Assembly: GCF_013365535.1 (NCBI RefSeq)
Contig: NZ_CP053590.1
Coordinates: 3,772,501-3,836,500, forward strand
Direction of reading: 5' to 3'
Source: Aquimarina sp. TRL1
GTDB taxonomy: Bacteria; Bacteroidota; Bacteroidia; Flavobacteriales; Flavobacteriaceae
DNA: 64,000 nt
Position numbers and translations under genes: made by a program. Position 1 is the first letter of the stretch; every line of letters begins with the position of its first letter. Below, piece by piece: positions 33,290 to 40,671 of this stretch. A model generated the notes under the pieces. The model ran no database searches. It was not told where the DNA came from and saw only the letters and a list, made by a program, of their open reading frames with translations.

Positions 33290-33297
33290 CAAAGATA
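33290..33297 (-). promoter_or_regulatory. -7 box of purB
   Basis: Leftward this reads TATCTTTG, a perfect TAnnTTTG. Transcription would begin near 33283, giving a leader of only about 15 bases. Confidence 0.55.
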
Positions 33298-33571
33298 ATG
33301 TATAATATTTGTAGTTAATAGTTTTCATATGAATTATGTAAACTACTTTAAGGCAAATTCGTAGAATCAATTCCAGCTACTTGAGCTTTTCTTTTTGATA
33401 AAGGAGATTACCTAATAGAAGAGATTAGGAATATACTGAGAGTTCCTGGGATAACTTCTCAATAAATTAGGATGTAAATACTCTGCTGCTAGAGATAAAA
33501 TATTATTTAGTAGTTTTTTATGAATGCCTAGTGGATTATATGAGGGGGTTGATTACATACTGTTACATCTG
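33298..33571. other. Non-coding gap upstream of purB
   Basis: Together with the purB leader this makes about 300 bases without a gene. I see no RNA motif, terminator or ORF in it. Confidence 0.4.
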
Positions 33572-34126
33572 TTATTTTCGGGATAATTTAGAGAGTATTT
33601 GTCGGGCTCGGGCTTTATAAGCAGCACTTCCGGTAGAATATTCCTGCTCCATGATTTTTTTTAATTCGGGATGAATCCAGGAAAATTCTGTTCCTAACCA
33701 ATATAAAGAGGTCATAGTATATGCCTTTACAGCGACTTTCTGGTCACTGATAAACCAGTCAAAACATATTTCTGTCAGGGCATTGCGATGTGATGGTGTT
33801 AATTGGTGTTGGATGTCAGGTTCTTTTTTCTGATAAAAAGATATGGTCAGATATTCACATATTTTAGCAACAGGTCGTACAGCAGGGGGTTGATATACTG
33901 TTGGTGCAATAGTAATAAAGCTGTCCAAATGCGGATACAGATAATGAATATGTTCCTTACACATAAATTCTAGCCCCCAACATGCTCTGTATGATATTTC
34001 TGCATCTGTTCTGGCACAGATATCCAATAACTCAGGAATGCGGTGAGGGTGTGCAATTATAAATTGTGCAAACGCTAACCTTTTAGCCCGGGAGTGATCA
34101 ATAGTGGTTAAGAATTCTTCGAGCAT
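33572..34126 (-). CDS. HEAT-repeat-like helical protein
   Basis: This 184-residue soluble protein is almost all helical, with repeated helix pairs ('AKRLAFAQFIIAHPHRIPEL', 'EISYRACWGLEFMCKEHIHY', 'DQKVAVKAYTMTSLYWLGTE', 'AAYKARARQILSKL') that resemble HEAT repeats. I recall relatives beside purB in flavobacteria carrying the label adenylosuccinate lyase by mistake. None of the lyase motifs is present here. It follows the sirtuin gene by six bases on the same strand, so the two are probably one operon. The function is unknown, perhaps a protein-binding scaffold. Confidence 0.7.
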   Translation of the reverse strand: MLEEFLTTIDHSRAKRLAFAQFIIAHPHRIPELLDICARTDAEISYRACWGLEFMCKEHIHYLYPHLDSFITIAPTVYQPPAVRPVAKICEYLTISFYQKKEPDIQHQLTPSHRNALTEICFDWFISDQKVAVKAYTMTSLYWLGTEFSWIHPELKKIMEQEYSTGSAAYKARARQILSKLSRK

Positions 34127-34132
34127 TGACTA

Positions 34133-34828
34133 TTATAATGTATCGGTTAGTAATTTTTGAACCAATTTAGGGACACCTGTAGAAGCATTTTCTTCATAGA
34201 CAGTGATCCGATTTGTAGAAGAAATTGCAGGTTTGGGATCTATAAAATAAATAGGAGTTTGGGATGGGGCATATTCCAGAAGACCAGCAGCAGGATATAC
34301 CTGCATAGACGTTCCGACAATGATAAGAATATCAGCTTTACTCGTAATTTTGATTGCTTTTTCTAACATGGGAACTTCTTCTCCAAACCATACAATATGA
34401 GGACGTAATTGAGACTGGTACTCACATAGATCTCCCATTACCAGATCAGAAGTCCAGTCTAATACCAATGCTTCATCATATTGACTACGTACTTTGAGTA
34501 ATTCTCCGTGAAGATGGATGATGTCACTACTACCAGCACGTTCATGAAGATCATCGACATTCTGGGTAATAATAGACACTTGATAAACTTCCTCCAGGTT
34601 AACTAGCGCTTTATGTGCTAAATTAGGAACAACAGTTTGTAGTTGCCTTCTTCTTTTATTGTAAAAATCCAATACCAGTTCCGGATTGTTTTTCCAGCCT
34701 ATAGGAGAAGCTACCTCCATAATATCATGACCTTCCCATAGACCATTAGCATCTCTGAAAGTACTGATGCCACTTTCTGCACTAATACCAGCTCCACTGA
34801 GAACAACTATTCTTTTTTGTTGTGTCAT
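34133..34828 (-). CDS. cobB: Sir2-family NAD-dependent protein deacylase (SIRT5-like)
   Basis: This 231-residue sirtuin removes acyl groups from lysine using NAD. Visible motifs are 'VLSGAGISAESGISTFRDAN', 'QNVDDLHERAGSSDIIHLHG' with the catalytic His, 'RPHIVWFGEEVP' and 'ILIIVGTSMQVYPAAGLLEY'. The 'FYNKRRRQL' segment has the Tyr-x2-Arg pair that binds succinyl or malonyl groups in class III sirtuins, so desuccinylase activity is plausible. The zinc-binding cysteines between the catalytic His and 'RPHIVWFGE' are missing apart from one Cys in 'GDLCEYQSQ', so the small domain probably binds no zinc. It precedes the HEAT-like gene by six bases. Confidence 0.9.
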   Translation of the reverse strand: MTQQKRIVVLSGAGISAESGISTFRDANGLWEGHDIMEVASPIGWKNNPELVLDFYNKRRRQLQTVVPNLAHKALVNLEEVYQVSIITQNVDDLHERAGSSDIIHLHGELLKVRSQYDEALVLDWTSDLVMGDLCEYQSQLRPHIVWFGEEVPMLEKAIKITSKADILIIVGTSMQVYPAAGLLEYAPSQTPIYFIDPKPAISSTNRITVYEENASTGVPKLVQKLLTDTL

Positions 34829-35551
34829 TGTATCATTGTTTTTAAGTACTCATTGAATGAGTTATTCATAGATGATTATCTGTCTCGAGATAATATATCT
34901 TTATTTCAGGAGTGAACCCGAAGTTTGTTTCGAAATTAATAAAAACACCAGAAATATTTAATACGATTAGTGGTTAAATAAAAGGACACTTAATTTCTTA
35001 GAAACGAAGAAGTGTCGAAAATCTAATAAACTCAGATAGGATGTTTTGTCTGGGATTCGCTGATAAAGAAAGACTAAGAAGAATACTCTTGTTGATAGTT
35101 GTATATTATTTTTTTTAGTGCAAAAATAATTACCGTTAGCACCCATATAAGTGTTAAAACGGAGTTTGTAGGAAAAAGACATGCGCTGAGTGCCGTGTAG
35201 GAAAATAAATACTGTATAATTAATAGTTATTGTGTTAATATTTTAACATAAATAAAGTTTATTTGTTAAAGTTTTTAGAGGTGTTTAGGGGAGTTTTAAG
35301 AACGTTTTACACAAGTAATATATGGTAAGTTATATATGCTGGTTTTGAGAGAGCTACGAGCACTATTTCGATTATAAACACTTTTCTGGGATTAAAAACC
35401 TGAGCATTAAAGATTTTATAGTATGTATACGTATATATATTGAGGTTTTACCGTAACAAAAAAAGAAGCGAATATCCTACCTTGTAATTGTTCTATTGTA
35501 ATCAGCAATACGAAATCATAAAATAGTAGTAATCTTTAAAATTCTTTACCT
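34829..35551. other. Long non-coding region between sirtuin and LytTR genes
   Basis: About 720 bases hold no convincing gene. A perfect inverted repeat ACTCATT-G-AATGAGT at 34848-34862 lies 20 bases before the sirtuin start and could be an operator. A 71-codon leftward frame at 34967-35182 has no start context or recognisable content and I do not accept it. No RNA family was recognised. Confidence 0.4.
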
Positions 35552-36289
35552 ATGAAATATCCGTATATAATAATAGATAATGATCAGCAGACCATTAATG
35601 CCATTCAAATAGCTTTGGAGGAGCATAGTGATTATATATGTACAGGAGTAGCAAAATCAGAAGAAGAAGCAATTGATCTGATATTGGAACGAAAACCCAG
35701 GTTGATTTTTTTAGAACCTGATACTCCGGGTATTAATAGTGATAAGACACGATATTCTATCGTGAATGAGTTAATGAAATACATGACTTGGTTGCCTGAG
35801 TTTGTTATCGTTACCAAAACAGAAGAATACGCTATAGAAGGAATCCGTAATAGTGTGATGGATTATATTCTGAAACCCCTTAGAAAAAGCCAACTTACCA
35901 GAGCTTTATGCCGGTTTGAAAAAGAGTTTGTAGAAGAAGGAGCGAATACATTATGCTTTCGGTCCTATGGTGATTATCGCTTTATAGACGTCGATGAGGT
36001 ATTATATCTCAAAGCCGATAACAACACTACAGATTTTATCATGAACAACGGTAATAAAGTAGAAGCATTTAAGACATTAAAGCATTTTCAGAACCTGTTA
36101 CCGGATCATTTCGTAAGAATACATAACAGCTATATTATCAATACGAATTACGTGTCCCGAATTCATTTTGGCAAGGCTAAATTTGCTATCAAGAATAGCA
36201 CATGCATGATTCCTTTTTCTAAATCATATAAAAATAATGTGGAGGAAATAAAGAATAATTTGGCTAAAAGAAGCTATATGAACGTATAA
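35552..36289 (+). CDS. LytTR-family response regulator with Glu at the phosphoacceptor site
   Basis: This 245-residue protein has a receiver domain (about 1-120) and a LytTR DNA-binding domain (about 140-240: 'DVDEVLYLKADNNTTDFIMN', 'FKTLKHFQNLLPDHFVRIHN', 'SYIINTNYVSRIHFGKAKFA'). In the receiver the acidic pair is 'IIIDNDQQT', and the conserved Lys is in 'YILKPLRKSQ'. The phosphoacceptor position reads 'LIFLEPDTPG', giving Glu55 (codon GAA) where Asp is expected. Glu at this site often imitates the phosphorylated state, so the regulator may be constitutively active or controlled without phosphotransfer. No LytS-type kinase gene adjoins it. The gene is followed by about 400 bases of non-coding DNA. 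Confidence 0.88.
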   Translation: MKYPYIIIDNDQQTINAIQIALEEHSDYICTGVAKSEEEAIDLILERKPRLIFLEPDTPGINSDKTRYSIVNELMKYMTWLPEFVIVTKTEEYAIEGIRNSVMDYILKPLRKSQLTRALCRFEKEFVEEGANTLCFRSYGDYRFIDVDEVLYLKADNNTTDFIMNNGNKVEAFKTLKHFQNLLPDHFVRIHNSYIINTNYVSRIHFGKAKFAIKNSTCMIPFSKSYKNNVEEIKNNLAKRSYMNV

Positions 36290-36704
36290 ATTTGATAAGA
36301 GATATGTGAAAATTATGACAAAAAAATGTTTATTTCGTATTTTTTTTGTATAAAGTCTATTTTTTGTTATAATTTCGTTAGTAATTAATTTCTTACAAGT
36401 GGTTTTTGCAAAAATAGAACAGTTACCCTTATAAGTACCCCATCTACTTCTGATTCCTATTCAGCTACTAAAGGCATTCTTATACATTAGAAAATAAGAA
36501 ACAAACCACCTACATTTGTAGTGTACTCATAAGATAATGAGTGAGTTAATAAAAGAGTATAAAACATATAGAACATATCAATTGATTAGTTGCGCAACTA
36601 GGTTCTACTTTTTATGTACTAAAAATAGCTCGGTATTTCTTGGTCGCAAGAATGCTGATAACAGGTCAAAAAATATATTGTCAAACACTAAACAGAAAAA
36701 CATT
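36290..36704. other. Non-coding region before the small lipoprotein gene
   Basis: This holds the promoter candidate at 36511-36518 and a leader of about 180 bases. The frame of the lipoprotein gene is open upstream from 36537, but that part is not signal-like. No other feature is seen. Confidence 0.4.
36511..36518 (+). promoter_or_regulatory. -7 box for the small lipoprotein gene
   Basis: TACATTTG matches TAnnTTTG and is part of the small inverted repeat CTACA-TT-TGTAG. A weak TTAG element lies about 20 bases upstream. Confidence 0.4.
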
Positions 36705-36878
36705 ATGAAAACTTTTAAAACTTTATTCGTAGCTTTATTTATCAGTACTTTTTTTATCGCTTGTGAAGCAGAAACAATAAATGAAGAAGTATCAGTAGAA
36801 TTAGAGGATGAAAAAATGATGACTGGTGAAGATGAAAATGACGCGGTTGGAGAAGAGAGAGCTAGTGACAAAAATTAA
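36705..36878 (+). CDS. Tiny acidic lipoprotein
   Basis: This 57-residue product has a lipoprotein signal 'MKTFKTLFVALFISTFFIAC', after which the mature part is only about 38 residues, very rich in Glu and Asp ('EDEKMMTGEDENDAVGEE'). Its acidic start is typical of surface-exported lipoproteins. ATG 36705 is chosen because the signal begins there. It is closed by a strong terminator, after which the sensor kinase begins, so it could be an accessory or signal for that kinase, but this is only position-based inference. Confidence 0.6.
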   Translation: MKTFKTLFVALFISTFFIACEAETINEEVSVELEDEKMMTGEDENDAVGEERASDKN

Positions 36879-36898
36879 TCAAACTTCTAAGTATAAAT

Positions 36899-36928
36899 AA
36901 AAAAGAGCCATTATGGCTCTTTTTTTTG
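36899..36928 (+). terminator. Rho-independent terminator after the small lipoprotein gene
   Basis: AAAAGAGCCAT and ATGGCTCTTTT pair around a short loop, followed by eight or more T. It separates the lipoprotein gene from the kinase gene. Confidence 0.8.
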
Positions 36929-36993
36929 TTTCTTATAGTAAGATTAGTATCTTTTTAGTTAATTTAGGTATTAATTATTTTTTAATTCAAAAA

Positions 36994-39021
36994 ATGACCA
37001 ACTCGATAAAACCGTATTATTTAATTCCTCTTTTACTTTTGGTGATCTCTTGTGCTAAAACCAGAGAAAAAGTCCCTAAAAAGGAAATAAAATCAAATAT
37101 CATAGAAACCTATCTGAAAAATGCTGAAAATAGAGATAATAATAATGAAGATAGAAGAGAAAACTTAAAAAAAGCCTATACGATTTATGTAACTCTGGAA
37201 GATGATGTGTATAAACGAGAAAAGATAGCACAGATGTCCGCAATATATTATGAGTTTAAGGAATATGACATGTGCAAGAAACTTAATAATAAAATGCTTA
37301 GGCTGGCAACGAAGATCAAAGATTCTTTTGGGATGGCTAAAGCCAATATGAATTTAGGGATACATTATCAATTTACTAAATTAGATACAGCATTTAGTTA
37401 CTTTTCTAAATCGAATAAATTATATGAAAAACTTAATAGGTATCCGTATGAACATGGGAAGACATTAATTAGTATGGCTAGAATTTTACAAGCAACTAAA
37501 GATAATATAGGGAGTGAAGCCTTAACTATAGATGCGATACAAAAGTTTGAATTAGCAAAAAAAGAAAGGTATTTACCTACAGCATACACTAATTTAGGAA
37601 TTATTTCTAATTATTTTGAGCATTATGATCAGGCAATCTCTTATCATTTAAGAGCAATTGAGTATGCTAAGAATAGTAAGAGAAAAATCTATAGAACAAT
37701 AGCTTCTTATAATAATATAGGGAATAGTTACCGATTAAAAAAAGATTATAAAAGTGCAAAAAAATATTATGATAAAGCTTTGTCATATAAAGAATATTTA
37801 AAAGGAAATCCTAAAACATATGCACGTTTAATTGATAATAAAGCCTATGCAGATTTTTTGTCAGGAGAAGAAAGAGGATTGCCTGATTTGTTTTTTAAAG
37901 CATTATATATTAGAGATAGTATTGATCATAAGAGAGGGTTGATTTCTAATAGTTTGCATTTGTCGGAATATTATCAATCAAAAGGGGAAGATAGTTTAGC
38001 CATACAATATGCGACCAGAGCCAAAGATATTTCGCTGGAAATTGATAATAACGAAGAATTGTTAAAATCCTATCAGATATTATCAGAAGTAGCTCCCAGT
38101 GATGAAGGTGTTCAATATGCTCATGCCTATATCAAGCTTAGTGACAGTTTACAGCGAGAGGAGCGTTTGTTTAGGGATAAATTTGCTCGGATTGAGTATG
38201 AAACCGACCAGATCAAAGAAGAAAACCAACAAATTGCTAAAGAAAACGATCGGTTAATTGTGGCAGTATTAGGCTTATCAGCTTTGTTTATATTGGGGTA
38301 TATCATTTTTAGACAAAAGCAGAGCAATAAAGAACTGTTATTTGCACAGCGGCAGCAAGAATCAAATCAGGAGATTTATCGATTGCTGCTAAATCAGCAG
38401 ATCAAATTAGAAGAAGGAAGACAGTTAGAACAACAGCGAATGTCAGAAGAACTGCATGATGGAGTATTAGGAAGATTGTTTGGGGTACGATTAAGCCTCG
38501 ATGGAATTAATCAACGAGCGAATGATGGTTTTACCGATGCGCGGAATAAATATATAGAAGAACTAAAATCCATAGAAAAAGAAATTCGACTGATCTCACA
38601 TGATTTGGGAACAGATTCAATTTCTCCGGATGTTGCTTATGCAGATGTAGTAGAAAGCTTAATTAGTGATCTCTGCGAAGCTCATAGTATGGAATTCGAA
38701 TTCGAGAATGATGAGAACATCGATTGGGATGTCGTTAATAATCATAAAAAAGTAAATATCTATCGGATTTTGCAGGAATCCCTACAAAATATTTTTAAAC
38801 ACGCTCAGGCTCAAAAGATAAAAATTAGTTTTGATTATTCGGAAGATAAAATAAATCTTACTATTTTAGATGATGGAATTGGATTTAATAGTAACAAAGT
38901 CAAAAAAGGTATAGGATTAAAAAATATAACTTCCAGAGTTCGTCAAATGAGCGGAATGGTAGATTTTATGAGTAATAAAGGAGGAGGAACATCTGTTTTG
39001 ATTAGTATTCCGTCATATTAA
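36994..39021 (+). CDS. TPR-containing sensor histidine kinase (NarX/DesK type)
   Basis: This 675-residue protein has an N-terminal lipoprotein-like signal ('PYYLIPLLLLVISC', Cys20). An extracytoplasmic region of TPR repeats follows (about 50-400, for example 'AKANMNLGIHYQFTKLDTAF', 'PTAYTNLGIISNYFEHYDQA', 'IASYNNIGNSYRLKKDYKSA'), then a transmembrane helix (about 419-440). After a coiled coil comes a HisKA_3 dimerisation domain with the phosphoacceptor His488 in 'MSEELHDGVLGRLFGVRLSL', and a HATPase domain ('YRILQESLQNIFKHAQAQKI', 'LTILDDGIGFNSNKVKKGIG'). The partner regulator follows 70 bases later. The TPR sensor region suggests the signal is a protein or peptide. ATG 36994 is chosen because the signal starts there. 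Confidence 0.88.
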   Translation: MTNSIKPYYLIPLLLLVISCAKTREKVPKKEIKSNIIETYLKNAENRDNNNEDRRENLKKAYTIYVTLEDDVYKREKIAQMSAIYYEFKEYDMCKKLNNKMLRLATKIKDSFGMAKANMNLGIHYQFTKLDTAFSYFSKSNKLYEKLNRYPYEHGKTLISMARILQATKDNIGSEALTIDAIQKFELAKKERYLPTAYTNLGIISNYFEHYDQAISYHLRAIEYAKNSKRKIYRTIASYNNIGNSYRLKKDYKSAKKYYDKALSYKEYLKGNPKTYARLIDNKAYADFLSGEERGLPDLFFKALYIRDSIDHKRGLISNSLHLSEYYQSKGEDSLAIQYATRAKDISLEIDNNEELLKSYQILSEVAPSDEGVQYAHAYIKLSDSLQREERLFRDKFARIEYETDQIKEENQQIAKENDRLIVAVLGLSALFILGYIIFRQKQSNKELLFAQRQQESNQEIYRLLLNQQIKLEEGRQLEQQRMSEELHDGVLGRLFGVRLSLDGINQRANDGFTDARNKYIEELKSIEKEIRLISHDLGTDSISPDVAYADVVESLISDLCEAHSMEFEFENDENIDWDVVNNHKKVNIYRILQESLQNIFKHAQAQKIKISFDYSEDKINLTILDDGIGFNSNKVKKGIGLKNITSRVRQMSGMVDFMSNKGGGTSVLISIPSY

Positions 39022-39091
39022 TAAATCTTAAAACCAAAGTGGTATGTCACTGAATAGATATATGACTTTTAAAACCCGAAATTAGTAAAAC

Positions 39092-39766
39092 ATGAAAAAA
39101 AAGCTAAAAGTTCTTATGATTGATGATCACCCGATGATTATTGAGGGATATAAGAACACCTTATTAGGAGAGAATCAAAAAGAGTATAATATTAAAATAG
39201 ATATCGCTTCTAATTGTGATGATGCATACGATAAAATAGTAAAGTCTTCTAAATCTGCGGCACCATATGATATGTTGTTTGTAGATATAAAATTACCACC
39301 TTCCTCTGATGGATCTATTACATCCGGAGAAGATCTGGCTAAGCATGCCAAGCAATTACTGCCCAAAGCTAAGATTATCATCCTTACGATGCATAGAGAA
39401 GATCATCGAATTCATAACATTTTGAAGAGTATTAATCCTTCAGGATTTTTGATTAAGAGTGACCTTACTTCCAGTGAATTGCTATTAGCATTTAATAATA
39501 TAGTGGTCGGGACACCATATTATAGTGCTACAGTGAATAGTCACTTTAGAAAAATGATGACCAATAATTTTTCTTTGGATGAAAAGAATTTAAAAATACT
39601 ATATCATCTTTCCAGAGGTGTAAAAACTAAAAACCTTCCTAACTATGTGAGTTTGTCACTTAGTGCTATAGAAAAAAGAAAGAATCAGATAAAAGAAATG
39701 TTTTCTATTGCAAAAGCAGATGACCAAAAACTACTGGAAGAAGCAAGAAGAAGAGGATTTGTATAA
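39092..39766 (+). CDS. NarL/LuxR-type response regulator with divergent output domain
   Basis: This 224-residue regulator pairs with the TPR kinase directly upstream. The receiver (about 1-130) has 'VLMIDDHPMIIEGYKNTLLG', phosphoacceptor Asp65 in 'DMLFVDIKLPP' and the conserved Lys in 'GFLIKSDLTSSELL'. The C-terminal part ('LKILYHLSRGVKTKNLPNYV', 'SLSLSAIEKRKNQIKEMFSI') aligns with a LuxR/GerE helix-turn-helix but lacks the usual 'GxSNKEIA' core, as in many Bacteroidota partners of TPR kinases. Targets are unknown; the giant surface-protein gene lies 0.9 kb downstream. Confidence 0.85.
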   Translation: MKKKLKVLMIDDHPMIIEGYKNTLLGENQKEYNIKIDIASNCDDAYDKIVKSSKSAAPYDMLFVDIKLPPSSDGSITSGEDLAKHAKQLLPKAKIIILTMHREDHRIHNILKSINPSGFLIKSDLTSSELLLAFNNIVVGTPYYSATVNSHFRKMMTNNFSLDEKNLKILYHLSRGVKTKNLPNYVSLSLSAIEKRKNQIKEMFSIAKADDQKLLEEARRRGFV

Positions 39767-40035
39767 CAATATGAAGATCTGTTTTTATGCATATCCTAAA
39801 ATTGAATAAGACGTTTATTTAATGAATAGCACTTAAGTTTAATTTTGGTTACATAATTTTTATAGCTAACAACTTTTCTAGTTATAATAACTAAACTACC
39901 TCTCCTAATTAAGTAATAATATGAGATAGTTTGAGAAATGAACATTAATTTCAGGTCTAGCACTGAGTACAACATTTCGATTATCGAGTAGATAACAACA
40001 GATACTTTTTTATAAATAAAGGAGATTCCTTCAGG

Positions 40036-40075
40036 AAGCACTACGATGTACAGGTTATATCGTAGTGCTTTTTTG
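40036..40075 (+). terminator. Orphan rho-independent terminator
   Basis: AAGCACTACGAT and ATCGTAGTGCTT form a perfect 12-bp stem with an 11-base loop and a T-run of six. It lies 270 bases beyond the response-regulator stop, with no coding sequence just before it. Confidence 0.7.
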
Positions 40076-40545
40076 TTTGAAATTGCTTGTTAACGGGTAA
40101 AAATAGTTATGAAACATTAAAAAGTATATGTTTTCCATAGTAGTTGTATGGATTAATGCTATGTGATAAAGAAATGAGTGATAAAATAAATAAGAAAAAT
40201 TAAGAATGAAATTCAGTTTTTATTAAAAAAGAGAAGGTTTTGAAAATACCTGAGACAGCTCCTGTCTTTAGATACATAAGAAAATGTTTAATCTATATAA
40301 GATAAAAGATAAGGTTAATATCTTGGTTTTTAACAGTATAAATATGGTGGTTTAGACGTAATAAATGTTAAAATTTTATTAATAAATTTGATAATGAAGT
40401 TAAATAAGATGTATAGAATTCTAATACTAAATAAGAGAAATAATACTCTTGTTTAAGTGAATTGAATAATAAAAATGTTTAGGTGAGGAGTTTTGAAGAA
40501 AAGCATTCGATGTTGTTTTTTACACGTATTCAGAATAAAAACGTC

Positions 40546-40576
40546 TTTTTAACGATGTTTTTTGTTTTTTAACGAT
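40546..40576 (+). promoter_or_regulatory. Direct repeat TTTTTAACGAT upstream of the giant gene
   Basis: The 11-base sequence TTTTTAACGAT occurs at 40546-40556 and 40566-40576, 20 bases apart, about 100 bases before the giant gene's ATG. Spacing of about two helical turns is typical of regulator binding on one face of DNA, including LytTR regulators. Confidence 0.4.
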
Positions 40577-40671
40577 TATCTTAACATAGATTTAATACCT
40601 TTAAGTTTCTAAATAAGATGAGGCGAATGCTTCATAAATGATTCTCAACCAGCCAAAATATATTAACGCTT

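Larger units (their letters stand above)
39767..40671. other. Long non-coding region upstream of the giant adhesin gene
   Basis: About 900 bases with no convincing ORF. It contains an orphan terminator at 40036-40075 and an 11-base direct repeat at 40546-40576 close to the giant gene. The AT content is very high. I saw no RNA family. Confidence 0.4.

Noticed and set aside
33572..34126. Label of adenylosuccinate lyase for the 184-residue helical protein near purB.
   Set aside because: None of the lyase signature motifs is present; the sequence is HEAT-like, and the true purB is the next gene.
34967..35182. 71-codon leftward frame in the gap between sirtuin and LytTR genes.
   Set aside because: No recognisable domain or signal and no supporting promoter; looks like chance in AT-rich DNA.
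39796..40041. 81-codon leftward frame downstream of the response regulator.
   Set aside because: Composition is not protein-like, and no promoter or ribosome-binding context supports it.
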